Assembly (NCBI RefSeq): GCF_018919395.1
Contig: NZ_JAHLME010000002.1
Span: 1-64,000, forward strand
DNA from: Geomonas azotofigens
Lineage (GTDB): Bacteria > Desulfobacterota > Desulfuromonadia > Geobacterales > Geobacteraceae
Direction of reading: 5' to 3'
DNA length: 64,000 nucleotides
Part shown: piece by piece, positions 31,744-42,796 of the stretch
How the letters are laid out: each line of letters starts with the position of its first letter
Position numbering within the stretch: the stretch's first letter is position 1
The notes under the pieces: model-generated
What the model was told of the DNA's origin: nothing
What the model saw: only the letters and a program-made list of their open reading frames with translations
Databases searched by the model: none
Position numbers and translations under genes: made by a program

Positions 31744-33423
31744 TTACTTATCCTCCTTCTTGCCGCGAATCAGCACTTCGGGGTGCTGTTCCAGGTAGTC
31801 GCCGAGCACGCGCAGGGACTGGGCGGCGCGGGACACCTCGCGCATGGTGTCGCGCAGATCGACCTGCACCGGGGCGTCGGCGGAGAGAACCTGGCTGGCG
31901 CCCCCCAGGGTGCCTCTCGCCTCGGTCAGGGTCTTCCTGACGTCCTCGAGGGTGGTCCTGGTTTCGCTCAGCACCGACTTGGCCTCCGGCACCAGGGAAC
32001 GGTCCATGTTCTGCAGCAACCGGTCCGCGCTCTTCAGCGTATCGTCCAGGGTACGCAGGGTGTGTCCGGCATCGCCGGCAAGCTTCTCCAGCGGCAGCTT
32101 CTCGATCTTCTGGACGATCTCGGTCAGGTTCTTCTGCAGCTTCTCCATCGAACCGGGCACGGTCGGGAAACGCGGCGGTGCGGCGTTCCAGTCGATCTTC
32201 GCCGGGCGCGCGCCGGGAACGAAATCGAGGGCGACGTAAAGCTGGCCGGTCAGGAGGCTGCCGCTCTTGATCTGAGCCCGGAAACCGTGCGCCACCAGGT
32301 CGTCGAGGAGCTTTCTGGTCTGCCTGCTGCCGGCGGGGGGCATCTGCCCGTCCCTACCCTGGTGCAGGTGGGAGAGCAGGTGCTCGGGATAAAACTGGAT
32401 CTCCACCGTCACCGAGAACTCGGAACGGGAACTGTTTAGCGCCACGTCGATGTTACTGACCTCGCCCACGGTGACGCCGCGCAAGTCGACCGGTGCGCCC
32501 ACGGCGAGCCCCCGCACCGACTCGCGGAACAGGAGTGCGAACTTCTCGGAGGTCGCCGAGTTTTTCAGCGCCTCGTCGTGGGTGGCGTAGAGGGTGTAGG
32601 CGGTATTTGGGGGCGCCGACTGCGCGTCCGGCGCGTCGGGGCGCTGTTCGAACGATATCCCGCCCAAAAGGACAGCCAGCATCGATTCGGTGTTCAGTTT
32701 CACCCCGTTCGGGGAGACCGTGAGATCGACACCGCTGGCGTGCCAGAAGAAGGTGTTGGCAGTGACGAAACGGTCGTAGGGCGAGCGGATGAATACCCTG
32801 ACGGAGACCCCTTTGCCGTCGCTGTCGAGGTCGGTGGCGATGACCTGCCCCACCTGCATCCTCCTGAAGAAGACGGGGGATCCGGTATAGAGCGAGCCGA
32901 CGTCGTCGGTGTGCAGCACGAACTGGCGCCCCGGTACGTCCATGGAGACCGCCGGCGGTGATTCAAGCCCGACGAACTGGTCGCGCGGCTCGGTGGAGGC
33001 GCCCGCCTCGACCCCGATGTAGGATCCCCCCAGGAGCGTGGTCAAGCCGGTGACGTTGCCGCCGGAGATGCGGGCGCGCACCACCCAGAAGCGGGTGTCC
33101 TTGACCATGAGCCCCTTGGCGTCCTTGGAGACCTCGGCGGTAACGACGACGTGGGAGCGGTCGTTGGAGATGGCGATGGATTTCACCTCGCCGATCATGA
33201 CGTCCTTGTACCTCAGCTTGGTCTTGCCGGCTTCCAGCCCCTCGCCGGTCTTGAAGGAGATGGTGATGGTCTCGCCGCGGTCGATCCAGGCCTTAGCGGC
33301 GATGGAAAGGCCGATGATGGCGGCCACGATGGGGATGATCCAGACCAGCTGGACCGAGAAGCGGCGCCTGGGTTCGCTGACGGCTTCCGGCACGTCCTGC
33401 CTATCGTCTTGTCTGTCAGTCAT
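31744..33423 (-). CDS. pqiB: PqiB intermembrane lipid-transport protein (MCE/MlaD repeats)
   Basis: A 559-aa protein with one N-terminal membrane helix (VQLVWIIPIVAAIIGLSIAAKAW) and three MCE domains (about 45-140, 160-250, 285-400), followed by a long coiled-coil (about 415-530). MCE rings stack into a tunnel that carries lipids between inner and outer membranes. Length is close to E. coli PqiB (546 aa). The start overlaps the pqiA-2 stop by 8 bp. It is the core of the four-gene pqi operon. Confidence 0.9.
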   Translation of the reverse strand: MTDRQDDRQDVPEAVSEPRRRFSVQLVWIIPIVAAIIGLSIAAKAWIDRGETITISFKTGEGLEAGKTKLRYKDVMIGEVKSIAISNDRSHVVVTAEVSKDAKGLMVKDTRFWVVRARISGGNVTGLTTLLGGSYIGVEAGASTEPRDQFVGLESPPAVSMDVPGRQFVLHTDDVGSLYTGSPVFFRRMQVGQVIATDLDSDGKGVSVRVFIRSPYDRFVTANTFFWHASGVDLTVSPNGVKLNTESMLAVLLGGISFEQRPDAPDAQSAPPNTAYTLYATHDEALKNSATSEKFALLFRESVRGLAVGAPVDLRGVTVGEVSNIDVALNSSRSEFSVTVEIQFYPEHLLSHLHQGRDGQMPPAGSRQTRKLLDDLVAHGFRAQIKSGSLLTGQLYVALDFVPGARPAKIDWNAAPPRFPTVPGSMEKLQKNLTEIVQKIEKLPLEKLAGDAGHTLRTLDDTLKSADRLLQNMDRSLVPEAKSVLSETRTTLEDVRKTLTEARGTLGGASQVLSADAPVQVDLRDTMREVSRAAQSLRVLGDYLEQHPEVLIRGKKEDK

Positions 33424-34054
33424 GAAACTCCTCTTTCTGCAGCGGGTCCCAGATCAGGCGCGGGTCGAACTCCATGGTGGCGAACATGGTGAGAACGACC
33501 ACCGCGCCGAAGGCGACCGCGGCGGGTCCGGCCTTGACGGTGGCCATGGTGCCAAGTTGCACCAGCGCGGCCAGCAGGGTCACCACGTAGATGTCGAGCA
33601 TGGACCAGCGCCCCACCGCCTCCACCAGACGGTACAGGCGGGTGCGCTGGCGCGGGTTCCAGGTCGAGCGCCGCTGCACGGAAATGAGCAGCAGGGTCAG
33701 TGAAAACAGTTTGAGCAACGGGATCGCCACGCTCGCTATGAACACGATCACGGCGATCATCCAGGAGCCGGTCTTCCACAGGTGCACCACGCCGCTGACG
33801 ATGGTGTCCTTGCGGTAGGTGATAAGGGAGCCGGTCTCCATCATGACCAGGACGTTGGCCGGGATGTAGAGTATGTACGAGGCGATCACCAGGGCCCAGC
33901 AGCGCTGCACGCTTCCCGGCTTGCGGAAATGAAGTCGCGCGCCGCAGCGCGGGCAATGCGCCTTGCCGGTCCCGCGGGTGCGCCGGGAGACGAGCTGGCA
34001 GACATGGCAGGAGCACAGGCCGCGGGCCGCCGCGATGGGAGCGTCGGCGGTCAC
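33416..34054 (-). CDS. pqiA: PqiA domain protein, second half
   Basis: A 212-aa membrane protein with a zinc-ribbon-like pair (CSCHVCQLVSR, CPRCGARLHFRKPGS) followed by four membrane helices; it matches one PqiA domain. In E. coli PqiA is a single 417-aa chain with two such domains. Here the GTG start at 34054 overlaps the stop of the preceding gene (GTGA), giving coupled translation of two halves. PqiA probably feeds lipids into the PqiB tunnel from the inner membrane. Confidence 0.85.
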   Translation of the reverse strand: MTADAPIAAARGLCSCHVCQLVSRRTRGTGKAHCPRCGARLHFRKPGSVQRCWALVIASYILYIPANVLVMMETGSLITYRKDTIVSGVVHLWKTGSWMIAVIVFIASVAIPLLKLFSLTLLLISVQRRSTWNPRQRTRLYRLVEAVGRWSMLDIYVVTLLAALVQLGTMATVKAGPAAVAFGAVVVLTMFATMEFDPRLIWDPLQKEEFHD

Positions 34055-34683
34055 CGGGGCACCTGCTCTTTCCACCGCGCGTCCAGTTGCGCCCAGATGT
34101 CGCGTGCGTTGAAGGAGGCGGCCGCGGCGGCGAGGAGCAGGGTGAGAACCGCGAAGGACCACAGGGCCATCCCCGGGATGACGCGGAAGTTGTTGGTCAG
34201 CTTAACCAGGGATACCAGCACCCCCAACATGAGCACCTCCACCATCCCCCACGGCTCGATGAACTGCAGGATCCGCATGAAAAGCGGGTAGCTCGGGGGC
34301 ACCTTGCCCAGTTTGAGCGGCAACAGGAGGTAGGTGATGGAGACGAGCTCCAGGGCCGGAGCCAGCATCGCGGTGAGGAACACGAGCAGCGAGATGCTCC
34401 TCATCTCCTGGTCCCAAAGGGAGAGAACCGCTTCGAACAGGGTGATGGCGCTACGGTCCCCCTGCACCTCGATGCTGAAGATGGGGAACACGTTGGCGCC
34501 AATGAATACCATGGCGGCGGCAAGGGTGTAGGCGAGGGTCCGATCGGCGCTGTCGGTGGCGTTTCGGTACAGCACGGCCCCGCAGCGCGGACAACTGGCA
34601 TAGCAACCGGGGTTCAACTGTATGTCGCGCTGCAGCAGGTCGCATTCATGGCAGGCGATGAGTTGTGCGGATCGATCGGCCAT
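34051..34683 (-). CDS. pqiA: PqiA domain protein, first half
   Basis: A 210-aa membrane protein with a CHECDLLQRD / CPRCGAVLYRN zinc-ribbon pair and four membrane helices (TLAYTLAAAMVFIGANVFPIF, LVFLTAMLAPALELVSITYLLL and others): the first PqiA domain. The ATG at 34683 is chosen over a TTG at 34707 because GGGAGCTC lies just upstream. First gene of the pqi operon. Together with the next gene it forms a split PqiA. Confidence 0.83.
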   Translation of the reverse strand: MADRSAQLIACHECDLLQRDIQLNPGCYASCPRCGAVLYRNATDSADRTLAYTLAAAMVFIGANVFPIFSIEVQGDRSAITLFEAVLSLWDQEMRSISLLVFLTAMLAPALELVSITYLLLPLKLGKVPPSYPLFMRILQFIEPWGMVEVLMLGVLVSLVKLTNNFRVIPGMALWSFAVLTLLLAAAAASFNARDIWAQLDARWKEQVPR

Positions 34684-34705
34684 CAGGAGAAGAGCTCCCT
34701 GGTTC

Positions 34706-34755
34706 AAGGGACTGTGCCTTAAAGGGAACAGGTACCTGGCGGAGCCAGTCCCCTT
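34706..34755. repeat. Inverted repeat upstream of pqiA (AAGGGACTG / CAGTCCCCTT)
   Basis: Nine-base arms separated by about 31 bp. GGGGACTG-type palindromes of this kind look like another intergenic repeat family. One copy is seen in this window. Confidence 0.45.
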
Positions 34756-34803
34756 TAGTCAAAATGACAGATGAAAACATACCACATTTGTCGCCTGAAA
34801 CTA

Positions 34804-34839
34804 AATCAGCCGCCCAGGAAGTCTCCCAAGCGGCTGATT
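34804..34839 (-). terminator. Hairpin downstream of tRNA-Pro
   Basis: AATCAGCCGC and GCGGCTGATT are perfect 10-bp arms just beyond the tRNA 3' end on the minus strand; the following T-run is short. Confidence 0.65.
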
Positions 34840-34843
34840 GAAA

Positions 34844-34920
34844 TGGTCGGTGCGACTGGATTCGAACCAGCGACCACTAGACCCCCAGTCTAGTGCGCTA
34901 CCAGGCTGCGCTACGCACCG
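34844..34920 (-). tRNA. tRNA-Pro (GGG)
   Basis: A 77-nt cloverleaf with encoded CCA. Acceptor CGGTGCG pairs with CGCACCG. The anticodon stem CTAGA/TCTAG encloses CTGGGGG, giving anticodon GGG. The T-loop is GTTCGAATC. It lies 14 bp after the merR stop and may be processed from the same transcript. Confidence 0.92.
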
Positions 34921-34934
34921 ATTAAACCTGATAA

Positions 34935-35273
34935 TTACAACTGATCCCTCAAACTGGTCAGTTCCAGCTTCACATCGTGAAGGAGCGCCGCGAGCGCTTC
35001 ACCGGAAAGGTCAGATTTTCGGTACTTTTTCTTCCCCTCCAGTCGCTGCCTCGCCCCCTCTATGGTGAGCTTCTCGGCGTACAGGAGTTCTTTGATCTGT
35101 GCGACCAGCTCCACGTCCTTCCTGGTATAGAGCCTCTGGCCGCTGCTGCTTTTCTTGGGTGCCAGCGAGGAGAACTCGGTTTCCCAGAAGCGCAAGACCG
35201 AGGTGGGGAGTCCCGTCAGGGCGGAAACCTCGCCTATCCTCAGGTAGTGCTTATCCGGGATCCCGGTAATCAT
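34935..35273 (-). CDS. MerR-family transcriptional regulator
   Basis: A 112-aa protein with an N-terminal MerR winged HTH ([44 protein letters not shown]) and a short helical tail. It lacks a metal- or drug-binding C-terminal domain. MerR-like genes directly after ihfA at the end of the pheST operon are common in this bacterial group. It begins 2 bp after the ihfA stop. Targets are unknown. Confidence 0.87.
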   Translation of the reverse strand: MITGIPDKHYLRIGEVSALTGLPTSVLRFWETEFSSLAPKKSSSGQRLYTRKDVELVAQIKELLYAEKLTIEGARQRLEGKKKYRKSDLSGEALAALLHDVKLELTSLRDQL

Positions 35274-35275
35274 GG

Positions 35276-35554
35276 TTACTGGCTGTTGATGGCGCTCTTG
35301 AGAACCTGGCTCGGCTTGAAGGTGAGGATCTTGCGAGCCACGATGGTGATCTCCTCGCCGGTCTGCGGGTTCCTGCCGCGACGATCAGACTTCTCTTTCA
35401 CTACGAAATTGCCGAAGCCGGCAATCTTGATCTTGTCGCCGTCTTCAAGAGTGGACTTAATCAGGTCGAAGACCGTCTCAACGAGTTCGGCGGATTCTTT
35501 TTTGGAGAAACCGACCTTCTCATAAATTTTTTCTACGATGTCCGCTTTGGTCAT
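35276..35554 (-). CDS. ihfA: Integration host factor subunit alpha
   Basis: A 92-aa HU/IHF-family protein. MTKADIVEKIYEKVGFSKKESAELVETVFDLIKSTLEDGDKIKIAGFGNF and RRGRNPQTGEEI show the DNA-bending arm and its proline. It forms a heterodimer with IHF-beta. IHF bends DNA between enhancers and sigma-54 promoters, relevant to the sigma-54 genes in this window. Usual position after pheT. Confidence 0.92.
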   Translation of the reverse strand: MTKADIVEKIYEKVGFSKKESAELVETVFDLIKSTLEDGDKIKIAGFGNFVVKEKSDRRGRNPQTGEEITIVARKILTFKPSQVLKSAINSQ

Positions 35555-35640
35555 AATCCCCTCAACAGGTGAAACATTTCAGTGTGTTCTCGACAGCGGC
35601 TTAATCTAATACCATAGCGTTTTCGATTTCGCAACCGTTT

Positions 35641-38046
35641 TTATCTGAACGAAACATTTAATTTTTTCTGCAGCGCATCGATAACCCTCTGGTGCAGACG
35701 GGTCACTTCGTCGTCGGTCAGGGTCCGTTCCTTGGAACCGTAACGGACGCGAACGGCAACACTCTTTTCATGAGACGCGATGTTGCCGCCCATGTAGAGG
35801 TCGAAGATTTCCACCCCTTCCAGCTCCGGCGCCTTGATGCCGTTGACGCAGGAAATCACGTCGGCGACCGGCAGCTCCCTGGGGAGCAGCATGGCGATGT
35901 CGCGGAAGGTGGAGGGGAAGCGCGAAGGCACTTGCGCTGCGCCCTCCTTCTTGCGGCAGGCGATGAGCGCCTCGAAGTTCAGTTCGAGGTAGTACAGCGG
36001 CGTCGCGATGCCGTAGTTCTCCTGTACGGTCGGGTGCAGCTCGCCCAGCGAGCCCAGCACCTTCTTGCCGGAGAGGATGCGGCAGGCCTTGCCCGGGTGG
36101 TAGTACGGATCAAGCTCGTCGGTGCTGAAGTTGATGCCGCCGACCTTCAGCTCGGCGAGGATGTTCTCTGCGATCCCCTTCACGTCGAAGAAGTCGATCT
36201 CCTCCTTGCCCTGGTTCCACCCTTCCGGGTCGCGCCTGCCGGTCAGGAGCGCTGAGACGTAGAGCGGCTCGCGCGGCAGTTCCTCCCCTTCCACCGGGAG
36301 GTAGATGCGGCGCATCTCGAAGATACGCAGGTTCAGGGTGCGGAAGCTGATGTTCTTGACCGCGGTGTCCAAAAGCCCGGGGAGCATGGTGGTGCGCATC
36401 ACCGAGAGCTCGTCGGAGATCGGGTTTAAAAGCACCATGCCGTTGCTGCGCGGGTCGTTGTGCGGCAACAGGATCTTCTCGCAGGAGGAGGGGGCCACGA
36501 AGCTGTAGTTGATCACCTCGTTGAGGCCATGGGCGACCAGGAGCTCTTTCACCTTCGCGGCGAGCCGCTGGGCGTCGGAGGGGAGATCGGAGAAGACCGA
36601 GGCCTGCGGCAGGGTGGCCGGGACCTTCTCGAAGCCGTTCACGCGCACCACTTCCTCGACCAGGTCGATTTCGCGCTCAAGATCGACCCGGAACAGCGGC
36701 ACCTTGACCTGGAATACGCCCGGTTCGGTCTGGGTCACCTCGAATTCGAGGCGGCGGAAGATGTCTTCCACCTCACCGGCGCTGAGCGCCAACCCGGAGA
36801 CCGCGTTGATGCGGGTGAGACGCGCGCTGATGACGCGGGGCTCGACCGGCGCCGGGTAGACGTCGATGACACCCTTGGCAACCTTGCCGCCGGAGAGTTC
36901 GGCGATCAGCTGTGCGGCCCGGTCCAGGGCGCGGGTGAGGCCGGCGATGTCGGCGCCGCGCTCGAAGCGGTGCGAGGACTCGGTGTGGATGCCCAGGCGC
37001 TTGGAGGTCTTGCGGATGGCGGAAGGGTTGAAGTAGGCGCTCTCCAGGAGCACCTCGGTGGTCCCCTCCCCTATCTCGGAGTTGCCGCCCCCCATGATAC
37101 CGGCCAGGGCCACGGCCTTTTCCCCGTCGCGGATGGTGAGGTCGGTGACGGTGAGCTCGCGCTCCTGCCCGTCCAGCGTGCCGAACTTCTCGCCTTCGCC
37201 CGCTGCGGCGACCACGATCTTGCCGCCGGCCAGGAGCTTGAAGTCGAAGGCGTGCAGCGGGTGCCCGTATTCGAGCAGCACGTAGTTGGTCACGTCAACG
37301 ATGTTGTTGATGGAACGGATCCCGGCCGCCATGAGCCGGTTGGCGAGCCATGCGGGGGAATCCGCGAGGGTGCAGCCGGTGATGTGGCGCGCGGTGTAGC
37401 GCGGGCAGAGCTCGGGGGCGAGGATCTCGACGCTGGCGATCCCCTCGATGGGGGCGCCGGTCTCGGCGACGTCGAGGCCCGGGTAGTGCACCTTCCTGCC
37501 CAGTTTCGCGGCGACCTCGCGGGCGATGCCCACCACACTCAGGCAGTCGGCGCGGTTGGGGGTGAGGCCTATCTCGAAGATGACGTCCTTGGTACCCAGC
37601 GCGTCGAAGAGCGGCGTGCCGAGCTTGAACTCCTCGGGGAGGATCATGATGCCCGAGGACTCGGCCGAGAGGGCGAGCTCCTTCTCCGAGCAGAGCATGC
37701 CGCAGGACTCTTCGCCGCGGATCTTGGAGCGCTTGATCTTGAAGTCGCCGGGTAGGGTCGCGCCGATCTGGGCCAGGGCGACCTTGTCGCCGGCCTTGAA
37801 GTTCTGCGCGCCGCAGACCACGTCGAGGATCTCCTTGCCGTTATCGACCTTGCACAGGGAGAGCTTGTCGGCGTTGGGGTGCTGGTTCTTCTCGACCACC
37901 TGGGCCACCACCACGTCGTCCATGCCGCCGCCCACCTCTTCCATGCGCTCCACTTCGAGGCCGAGCATGGTGAGCAGGTGCGACAGTTCAGCAGCCGGCA
38001 GGTCGCAATCGACGAATTCCTTGATCCAGTTGTAGGTAACTATCAT
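35641..38046 (-). CDS. pheT: Phenylalanyl-tRNA synthetase beta subunit
   Basis: An 801-aa subunit of the (alpha-beta)2 synthetase. The N-terminal EMAP/tRNA-binding domain (about 40-150), the B3/B4 editing region (about 215-385), the B5 region, the catalytic-core-like domain and the C-terminal ferredoxin-fold anticodon-binding domain (about 710-801; RFPSTFRDIAMLLPRELPVADV) are all present. It attaches phenylalanine to tRNA-Phe and removes mischarged tyrosine. Standard length. It lies 124 bp after pheS, with a repeat element in that gap. Confidence 0.96.
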   Translation of the reverse strand: MIVTYNWIKEFVDCDLPAAELSHLLTMLGLEVERMEEVGGGMDDVVVAQVVEKNQHPNADKLSLCKVDNGKEILDVVCGAQNFKAGDKVALAQIGATLPGDFKIKRSKIRGEESCGMLCSEKELALSAESSGIMILPEEFKLGTPLFDALGTKDVIFEIGLTPNRADCLSVVGIAREVAAKLGRKVHYPGLDVAETGAPIEGIASVEILAPELCPRYTARHITGCTLADSPAWLANRLMAAGIRSINNIVDVTNYVLLEYGHPLHAFDFKLLAGGKIVVAAAGEGEKFGTLDGQERELTVTDLTIRDGEKAVALAGIMGGGNSEIGEGTTEVLLESAYFNPSAIRKTSKRLGIHTESSHRFERGADIAGLTRALDRAAQLIAELSGGKVAKGVIDVYPAPVEPRVISARLTRINAVSGLALSAGEVEDIFRRLEFEVTQTEPGVFQVKVPLFRVDLEREIDLVEEVVRVNGFEKVPATLPQASVFSDLPSDAQRLAAKVKELLVAHGLNEVINYSFVAPSSCEKILLPHNDPRSNGMVLLNPISDELSVMRTTMLPGLLDTAVKNISFRTLNLRIFEMRRIYLPVEGEELPREPLYVSALLTGRRDPEGWNQGKEEIDFFDVKGIAENILAELKVGGINFSTDELDPYYHPGKACRILSGKKVLGSLGELHPTVQENYGIATPLYYLELNFEALIACRKKEGAAQVPSRFPSTFRDIAMLLPRELPVADVISCVNGIKAPELEGVEIFDLYMGGNIASHEKSVAVRVRYGSKERTLTDDEVTRLHQRVIDALQKKLNVSFR

Positions 38047-38074
38047 AGCGATTCCTTAAATTGGAAAATCAATT

Positions 38075-38161
38075 AACAGGGATAAAGGGGATGCAGGGGA
38101 TAACGGCAGAAACGATGAAGGCATTTCCGTTTTCATCCCTCGTATCCCTTTTATCCCTGTT
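38075..38161. repeat. Palindromic element AACAGGGATAAA ... TTTATCCCTGTT, copy 1
   Basis: An 87-bp inverted repeat: AACAGGGATAAAGGGGATGC at one end and CGTATCCCTTTTATCCCTGT at the other. It occupies nearly all of the pheS-pheT gap. A closely related copy is at 55652-55736. Confidence 0.8.
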
Positions 38162-38170
38162 CAATGCCTT

Positions 38171-39187
<1,017 letters not shown>

Positions 39188-39263
39188 TGCAATCGCCCTA
39201 TTGCGGATAAAAAAAAGAAATGGGACATCGCTATCCCATTTCTTTTTATGCCCGCGGTATGTA

Positions 39264-39617
39264 TTAAAATTTTGCTTTGGCTGCTGCCGCGATAGCTGCG
39301 AAACCCTTGGGATCGGAAACGGCCAGGTCGGCCATCACTTTCCTGTCGATCTCGACGTTGGCGAGTTTGAGACCGTGGATCAGTTTGCTGTAGGAGAGGC
39401 CGTTGATCCTCGCCGCTGCGTTGATCCTGGTGATCCAGAGAGCCCTGAAGTCCCTCTTTTTCACCCTTCTGTCCCTGAACGCGTAGTTCAGTGCGCGGTC
39501 CACCGCTTCGGTGGCGCTCCTGAACAATTTGCTCCTTGCGCCGCGGTAGCCCTTGGCAAGTTTCAATACCTTGTTTCTTCTCTGTCTCGCTTTAAAACCG
39601 CGCTTTACTCTTGGCAT
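39264..39617 (-). CDS. rplT: Ribosomal protein L20
   Basis: A 117-aa, strongly basic protein with the family sequence [29 protein letters not shown] and the [17 protein letters not shown] block. It is needed for early 50S assembly and, in many bacteria, represses the infC-rpmI-rplT transcript. Normal length. The usual short gap to rpmI is replaced here by 230 bp containing a repeat element. Confidence 0.97.
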   Translation of the reverse strand: MPRVKRGFKARQRRNKVLKLAKGYRGARSKLFRSATEAVDRALNYAFRDRRVKKRDFRALWITRINAAARINGLSYSKLIHGLKLANVEIDRKVMADLAVSDPKGFAAIAAAAKAKF

Positions 39618-39693
39618 ACGAACTCCTTCTGGTTTTTAAATTAGCCGGATCCGCAAGGGGAGACGTTTCCTCACGGTTCTCGGACTTCGGCAA

Positions 39694-39849
39694 AACCAGG
39701 GACTAGGGGCTGGGGGCTAGGTGCTGGTGAAATCAAGCATCCCGGCACCGCCGCGCCGCGTACCCTGGTCATAAGTTTTTTTGTCTCCGGTTCTAGTTCC
39801 GGTCGCTAGTTTGCGCTAGCCCCTGGTCCCTAGTCCCTAGCCCCTGGTT
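39694..39849. repeat. Large inverted repeat in the rpmI-rplT gap
   Basis: Arms made of CTAGGGACCAGGGGCTAGGG-like units: 39694-39726 and 39815-39849 are imperfectly complementary over about 33 bp, with about 88 bp between. The right arm runs directly into the rpmI stop codon (TTA at 39848-39850 on the plus strand). Units of CTAGTCCCTAGCCCC type look like a dispersed intergenic family. Confidence 0.75.
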
Positions 39850-40045
39850 ACTTGTAGGGGATGAGGCAGCAGATGTTCTTGTGGTCGGAAGCCGCCACGA
39901 TGCCGCTCTTGCGGAGGTTGCGCTTGGTCTTCCTGGTCTTGGAGGTCAGGATGTGGCTGGTGAAGGCGTGAGCCATCTTGATTTTGCCTGTGCCGGTCTT
40001 GCTGAAACGCTTGGCGGCGCCCCTATGGGTCTTCATTTTAGGCAT
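39848..40045 (-). CDS. rpmI: Ribosomal protein L35
   Basis: A 65-aa basic protein ([36 protein letters not shown]) of normal L35 length. It lies 28 bp after infC, with AAAGGAGTAGTAAAACA upstream of the ATG. Its stop codon abuts the inverted repeat. Confidence 0.96.
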   Translation of the reverse strand: MPKMKTHRGAAKRFSKTGTGKIKMAHAFTSHILTSKTRKTKRNLRKSGIVAASDHKNICCLIPYK

Positions 40046-40073
40046 TGTTTTACTACTCCTTTGTTGGTGGTGT

Positions 40074-40592
<519 letters not shown>

Positions 40593-40603
40593 GACGCCAC
40601 CTC

Positions 40604-42514
40604 CTATTTGTAGGTTTTAACTTCGTTCTCTATGAATGCGATGAACTGCTCGGGAGTCATCGCGTCGAGGTTCTTGCCGTCGCGGAAGCGCGGCGCGAGC
40701 AGGCCGCCTTCGACCTCCTTGTCGCCCACCACCAGCATGTACGGTATCTTCTGCAGCTGTGCCTCGCGGATCTTGAAGCCCAACTTTTCGTTTCTGAAAT
40801 CCTTCTGCACCCTGACGCCCGCCGCACGCAGCTTGTCGAACGCGGCCTGCGCGTAAGGGATCTGGTTGTCGGTAACCGTGAGAACGGTCGCCTGAACCGG
40901 TGCCAGCCAAGTCGGGAAGTTTCCGGCGAAGTGCTCGATGAGGACACCGATGAAGCGCTCGATGGCGCCCAGGATGACCCTGTGCACCATGACGGGGCGC
41001 TTTTTCTCACCGTCCGCGTCCACGTAGGTGAGGTCGAAACGCTCCGGGAGGGTAAAATCGCACTGGATAGTAGCACATTGCCATCTTCTGTCAAGTGCGT
41101 CGCGCAGCTTGATATCGATCTTGGGACCGTAGAATGCGCCGTCGCCTTCGTTGATTTCGTAGGGGCGCCCGGAGTCCTTGAGCGCGTTCAGGAGTGCGCT
41201 GGTGGCCATTTCCCACGCCTCGTCGGAGCCGATCGACTTCTCGGGACGGGTGGAAAGCTCCATTTCGAACTCGAAGCCGAAGATTCCCATCACCTCGGTG
41301 ACGAACTGGATGACGCCCTTGATCTCGGCATCGAGCTGGTCCGGGGTGCACAGGATGTGTGCGTCGTCCTGGGTGAAGCCGCGCACGCGCAGAAGACCGT
41401 GCAGAACACCCGCCCTCTCGTGGCGGTGTACGGTGCCGAGCTCGAAGTAGCGCAGCGGCAGGTCGCGGTAGGAACGAAGCTGCGAGCGGTAGATCATCAT
41501 GTGGGCCAGGCAGTTCATCGGCTTGACGCCGTAGCCCTGCTCGTCCACGGTGGTGAAGTACATGTTCTCGCGGTAGTTTTCGTAGTGGCCGGAACGCTGC
41601 CAGAGCTCGGTCTTCAGGATCTGCGGGCCAAGGACGATGTCATAGCCGCGCTTTAGGTGCTCTTTGCGCTCGAAGTCCTCGAGGATGGTGCGCAGCATGG
41701 CTCCTTTGGGGTGCCAGATCACCAGGCCCGCGCCGACCTCGTCGTTGAAGGAGAAGAGATCGAGTTCCTTGCCGAGTTTCCTGTGGTCGCGCTTCTTGGC
41801 TTCCTCGATGCGCTCCAGGTAGGCGTCCAGCTCCTTCTTGTCGGCGAAGGCGGTGCCGTAGACGCGCTGCAGCATGGCGCGCTTTTCGTCGCCGCGCCAG
41901 TAGGCGCCGGCGATGGAGGTAAGCTTGAACGCCTTGCAGTAGGAGGTCTTGGGGAGATGCGGGCCGCGGCAGAGGTCGGCGAAGTCGCCCTGGGTGTACA
42001 GGGAAACCTGGTCGGCGCCGAGATCCTCGATCAGCTCGACCTTGTAATCCTCACCCATCTTCTTGAACAGCTCGATCGCCTCGGCGCTGGAGAGCTCGGA
42101 GCGCTCGATCTTAAGATCGGCCTTGGCGAGGTCGCGCATCTTGGCCTCGATCTTCTCGAGGTCTTCCGGGGTGAAGGGGTGATCGACGTCGAAGTCGTAG
42201 TAGAAACCGGTCTCGATGGCGGGGCCGATGGTCACCTTGGCCTGGGGGAACAAGGCCTTCACCGCCTGCGCCATCAGGTGCGAGGTGGAATGGCGGATAA
42301 TCTCGAGGGCCTCGGGGCTCTTCTCGGTGATGATCTCGACCTTGGCGCCGTCGGCAAGCTTGGTGTTGAGATCGACCAGGTTGCCGTCGATTTTGCCGGC
42401 GATGGCAGCCTTGGCGAGACCCGCTCCGATGGAAGCGGCCAGATCGAAGATGGAGGAGCCTGCAGGCAAGGGCCTTTGGGAACCGTCCGGGAGCGTGACC
42501 TTAATCTCGTTCAT
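40604..42514 (-). CDS. thrS: Threonyl-tRNA synthetase
   Basis: A 636-aa class II synthetase with TGS domain (about 1-62), editing domain with [12 protein letters not shown] and the YC-KxF region (about 70-235), catalytic core (about 250-535; [17 protein letters not shown], motif 3 region [19 protein letters not shown]) and HGTP anticodon-binding domain (about 540-636). It charges tRNA-Thr and edits serine. Standard length. First gene of the translation operon; a perfect hairpin at 42554-42576 separates it from tRNA-Val. Confidence 0.97.
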   Translation of the reverse strand: MNEIKVTLPDGSQRPLPAGSSIFDLAASIGAGLAKAAIAGKIDGNLVDLNTKLADGAKVEIITEKSPEALEIIRHSTSHLMAQAVKALFPQAKVTIGPAIETGFYYDFDVDHPFTPEDLEKIEAKMRDLAKADLKIERSELSSAEAIELFKKMGEDYKVELIEDLGADQVSLYTQGDFADLCRGPHLPKTSYCKAFKLTSIAGAYWRGDEKRAMLQRVYGTAFADKKELDAYLERIEEAKKRDHRKLGKELDLFSFNDEVGAGLVIWHPKGAMLRTILEDFERKEHLKRGYDIVLGPQILKTELWQRSGHYENYRENMYFTTVDEQGYGVKPMNCLAHMMIYRSQLRSYRDLPLRYFELGTVHRHERAGVLHGLLRVRGFTQDDAHILCTPDQLDAEIKGVIQFVTEVMGIFGFEFEMELSTRPEKSIGSDEAWEMATSALLNALKDSGRPYEINEGDGAFYGPKIDIKLRDALDRRWQCATIQCDFTLPERFDLTYVDADGEKKRPVMVHRVILGAIERFIGVLIEHFAGNFPTWLAPVQATVLTVTDNQIPYAQAAFDKLRAAGVRVQKDFRNEKLGFKIREAQLQKIPYMLVVGDKEVEGGLLAPRFRDGKNLDAMTPEQFIAFIENEVKTYK

Positions 42515-42547
42515 GCAAGACCCCTTTTTGAAAAACTGGTGACAAAA

Positions 42548-42576
42548 CAGAAAGAGGCATCGAAACTCGATGCCTC
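42548..42576 (-). terminator. Hairpin between tRNA-Val and thrS
   Basis: A perfect 10-bp stem (GAGGCATCGA / TCGATGCCTC) with a three-base loop; on the minus strand it is followed by TTTCTGTTTTG. Probably the tRNA-Val terminator; a role in thrS attenuation is possible. Confidence 0.7.
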
Positions 42577-42608
42577 CGTCGAACCTCGTACTGAAGGTCT
42601 CTTTTGAT

Positions 42609-42683
42609 TGGTAGGCGCGGGCGGTTTCGAACCGCCGACCCCTAGCGTGTCGAGCTAGTGCTCTACCCCTGAGCTACGCGCCT
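42609..42683 (-). tRNA. tRNA-Val (GAC)
   Basis: A 75-nt cloverleaf with encoded CCA. Acceptor AGGCGCG pairs with CGCGCCT. The anticodon stem CTAGC/GCTAG encloses TCGACAC, giving anticodon GAC. T-arm GGCGGTTCGAAACCGCC. Confidence 0.92.
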
Positions 42684-42796
42684 GTTTTTGTTGCTGCTTC
42701 GTGGAACTTGGACTTTGTACCAATTCGCCATTTCAAAGTCAAGGCTTTTGTTTCACGCACATGAATTTTTCTCATTGGAGAGTTGCGCCCCCCGGG

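Noticed and set aside
28254-34920. tRNA genes as integration sites of genomic islands
   Set aside because: No integrase gene and no repeated tRNA 3' end was seen nearby.
42515-42608. T-box leader before thrS
   Set aside because: Only a simple hairpin is present, with no T-box sequence; it is better explained as the tRNA-Val terminator.
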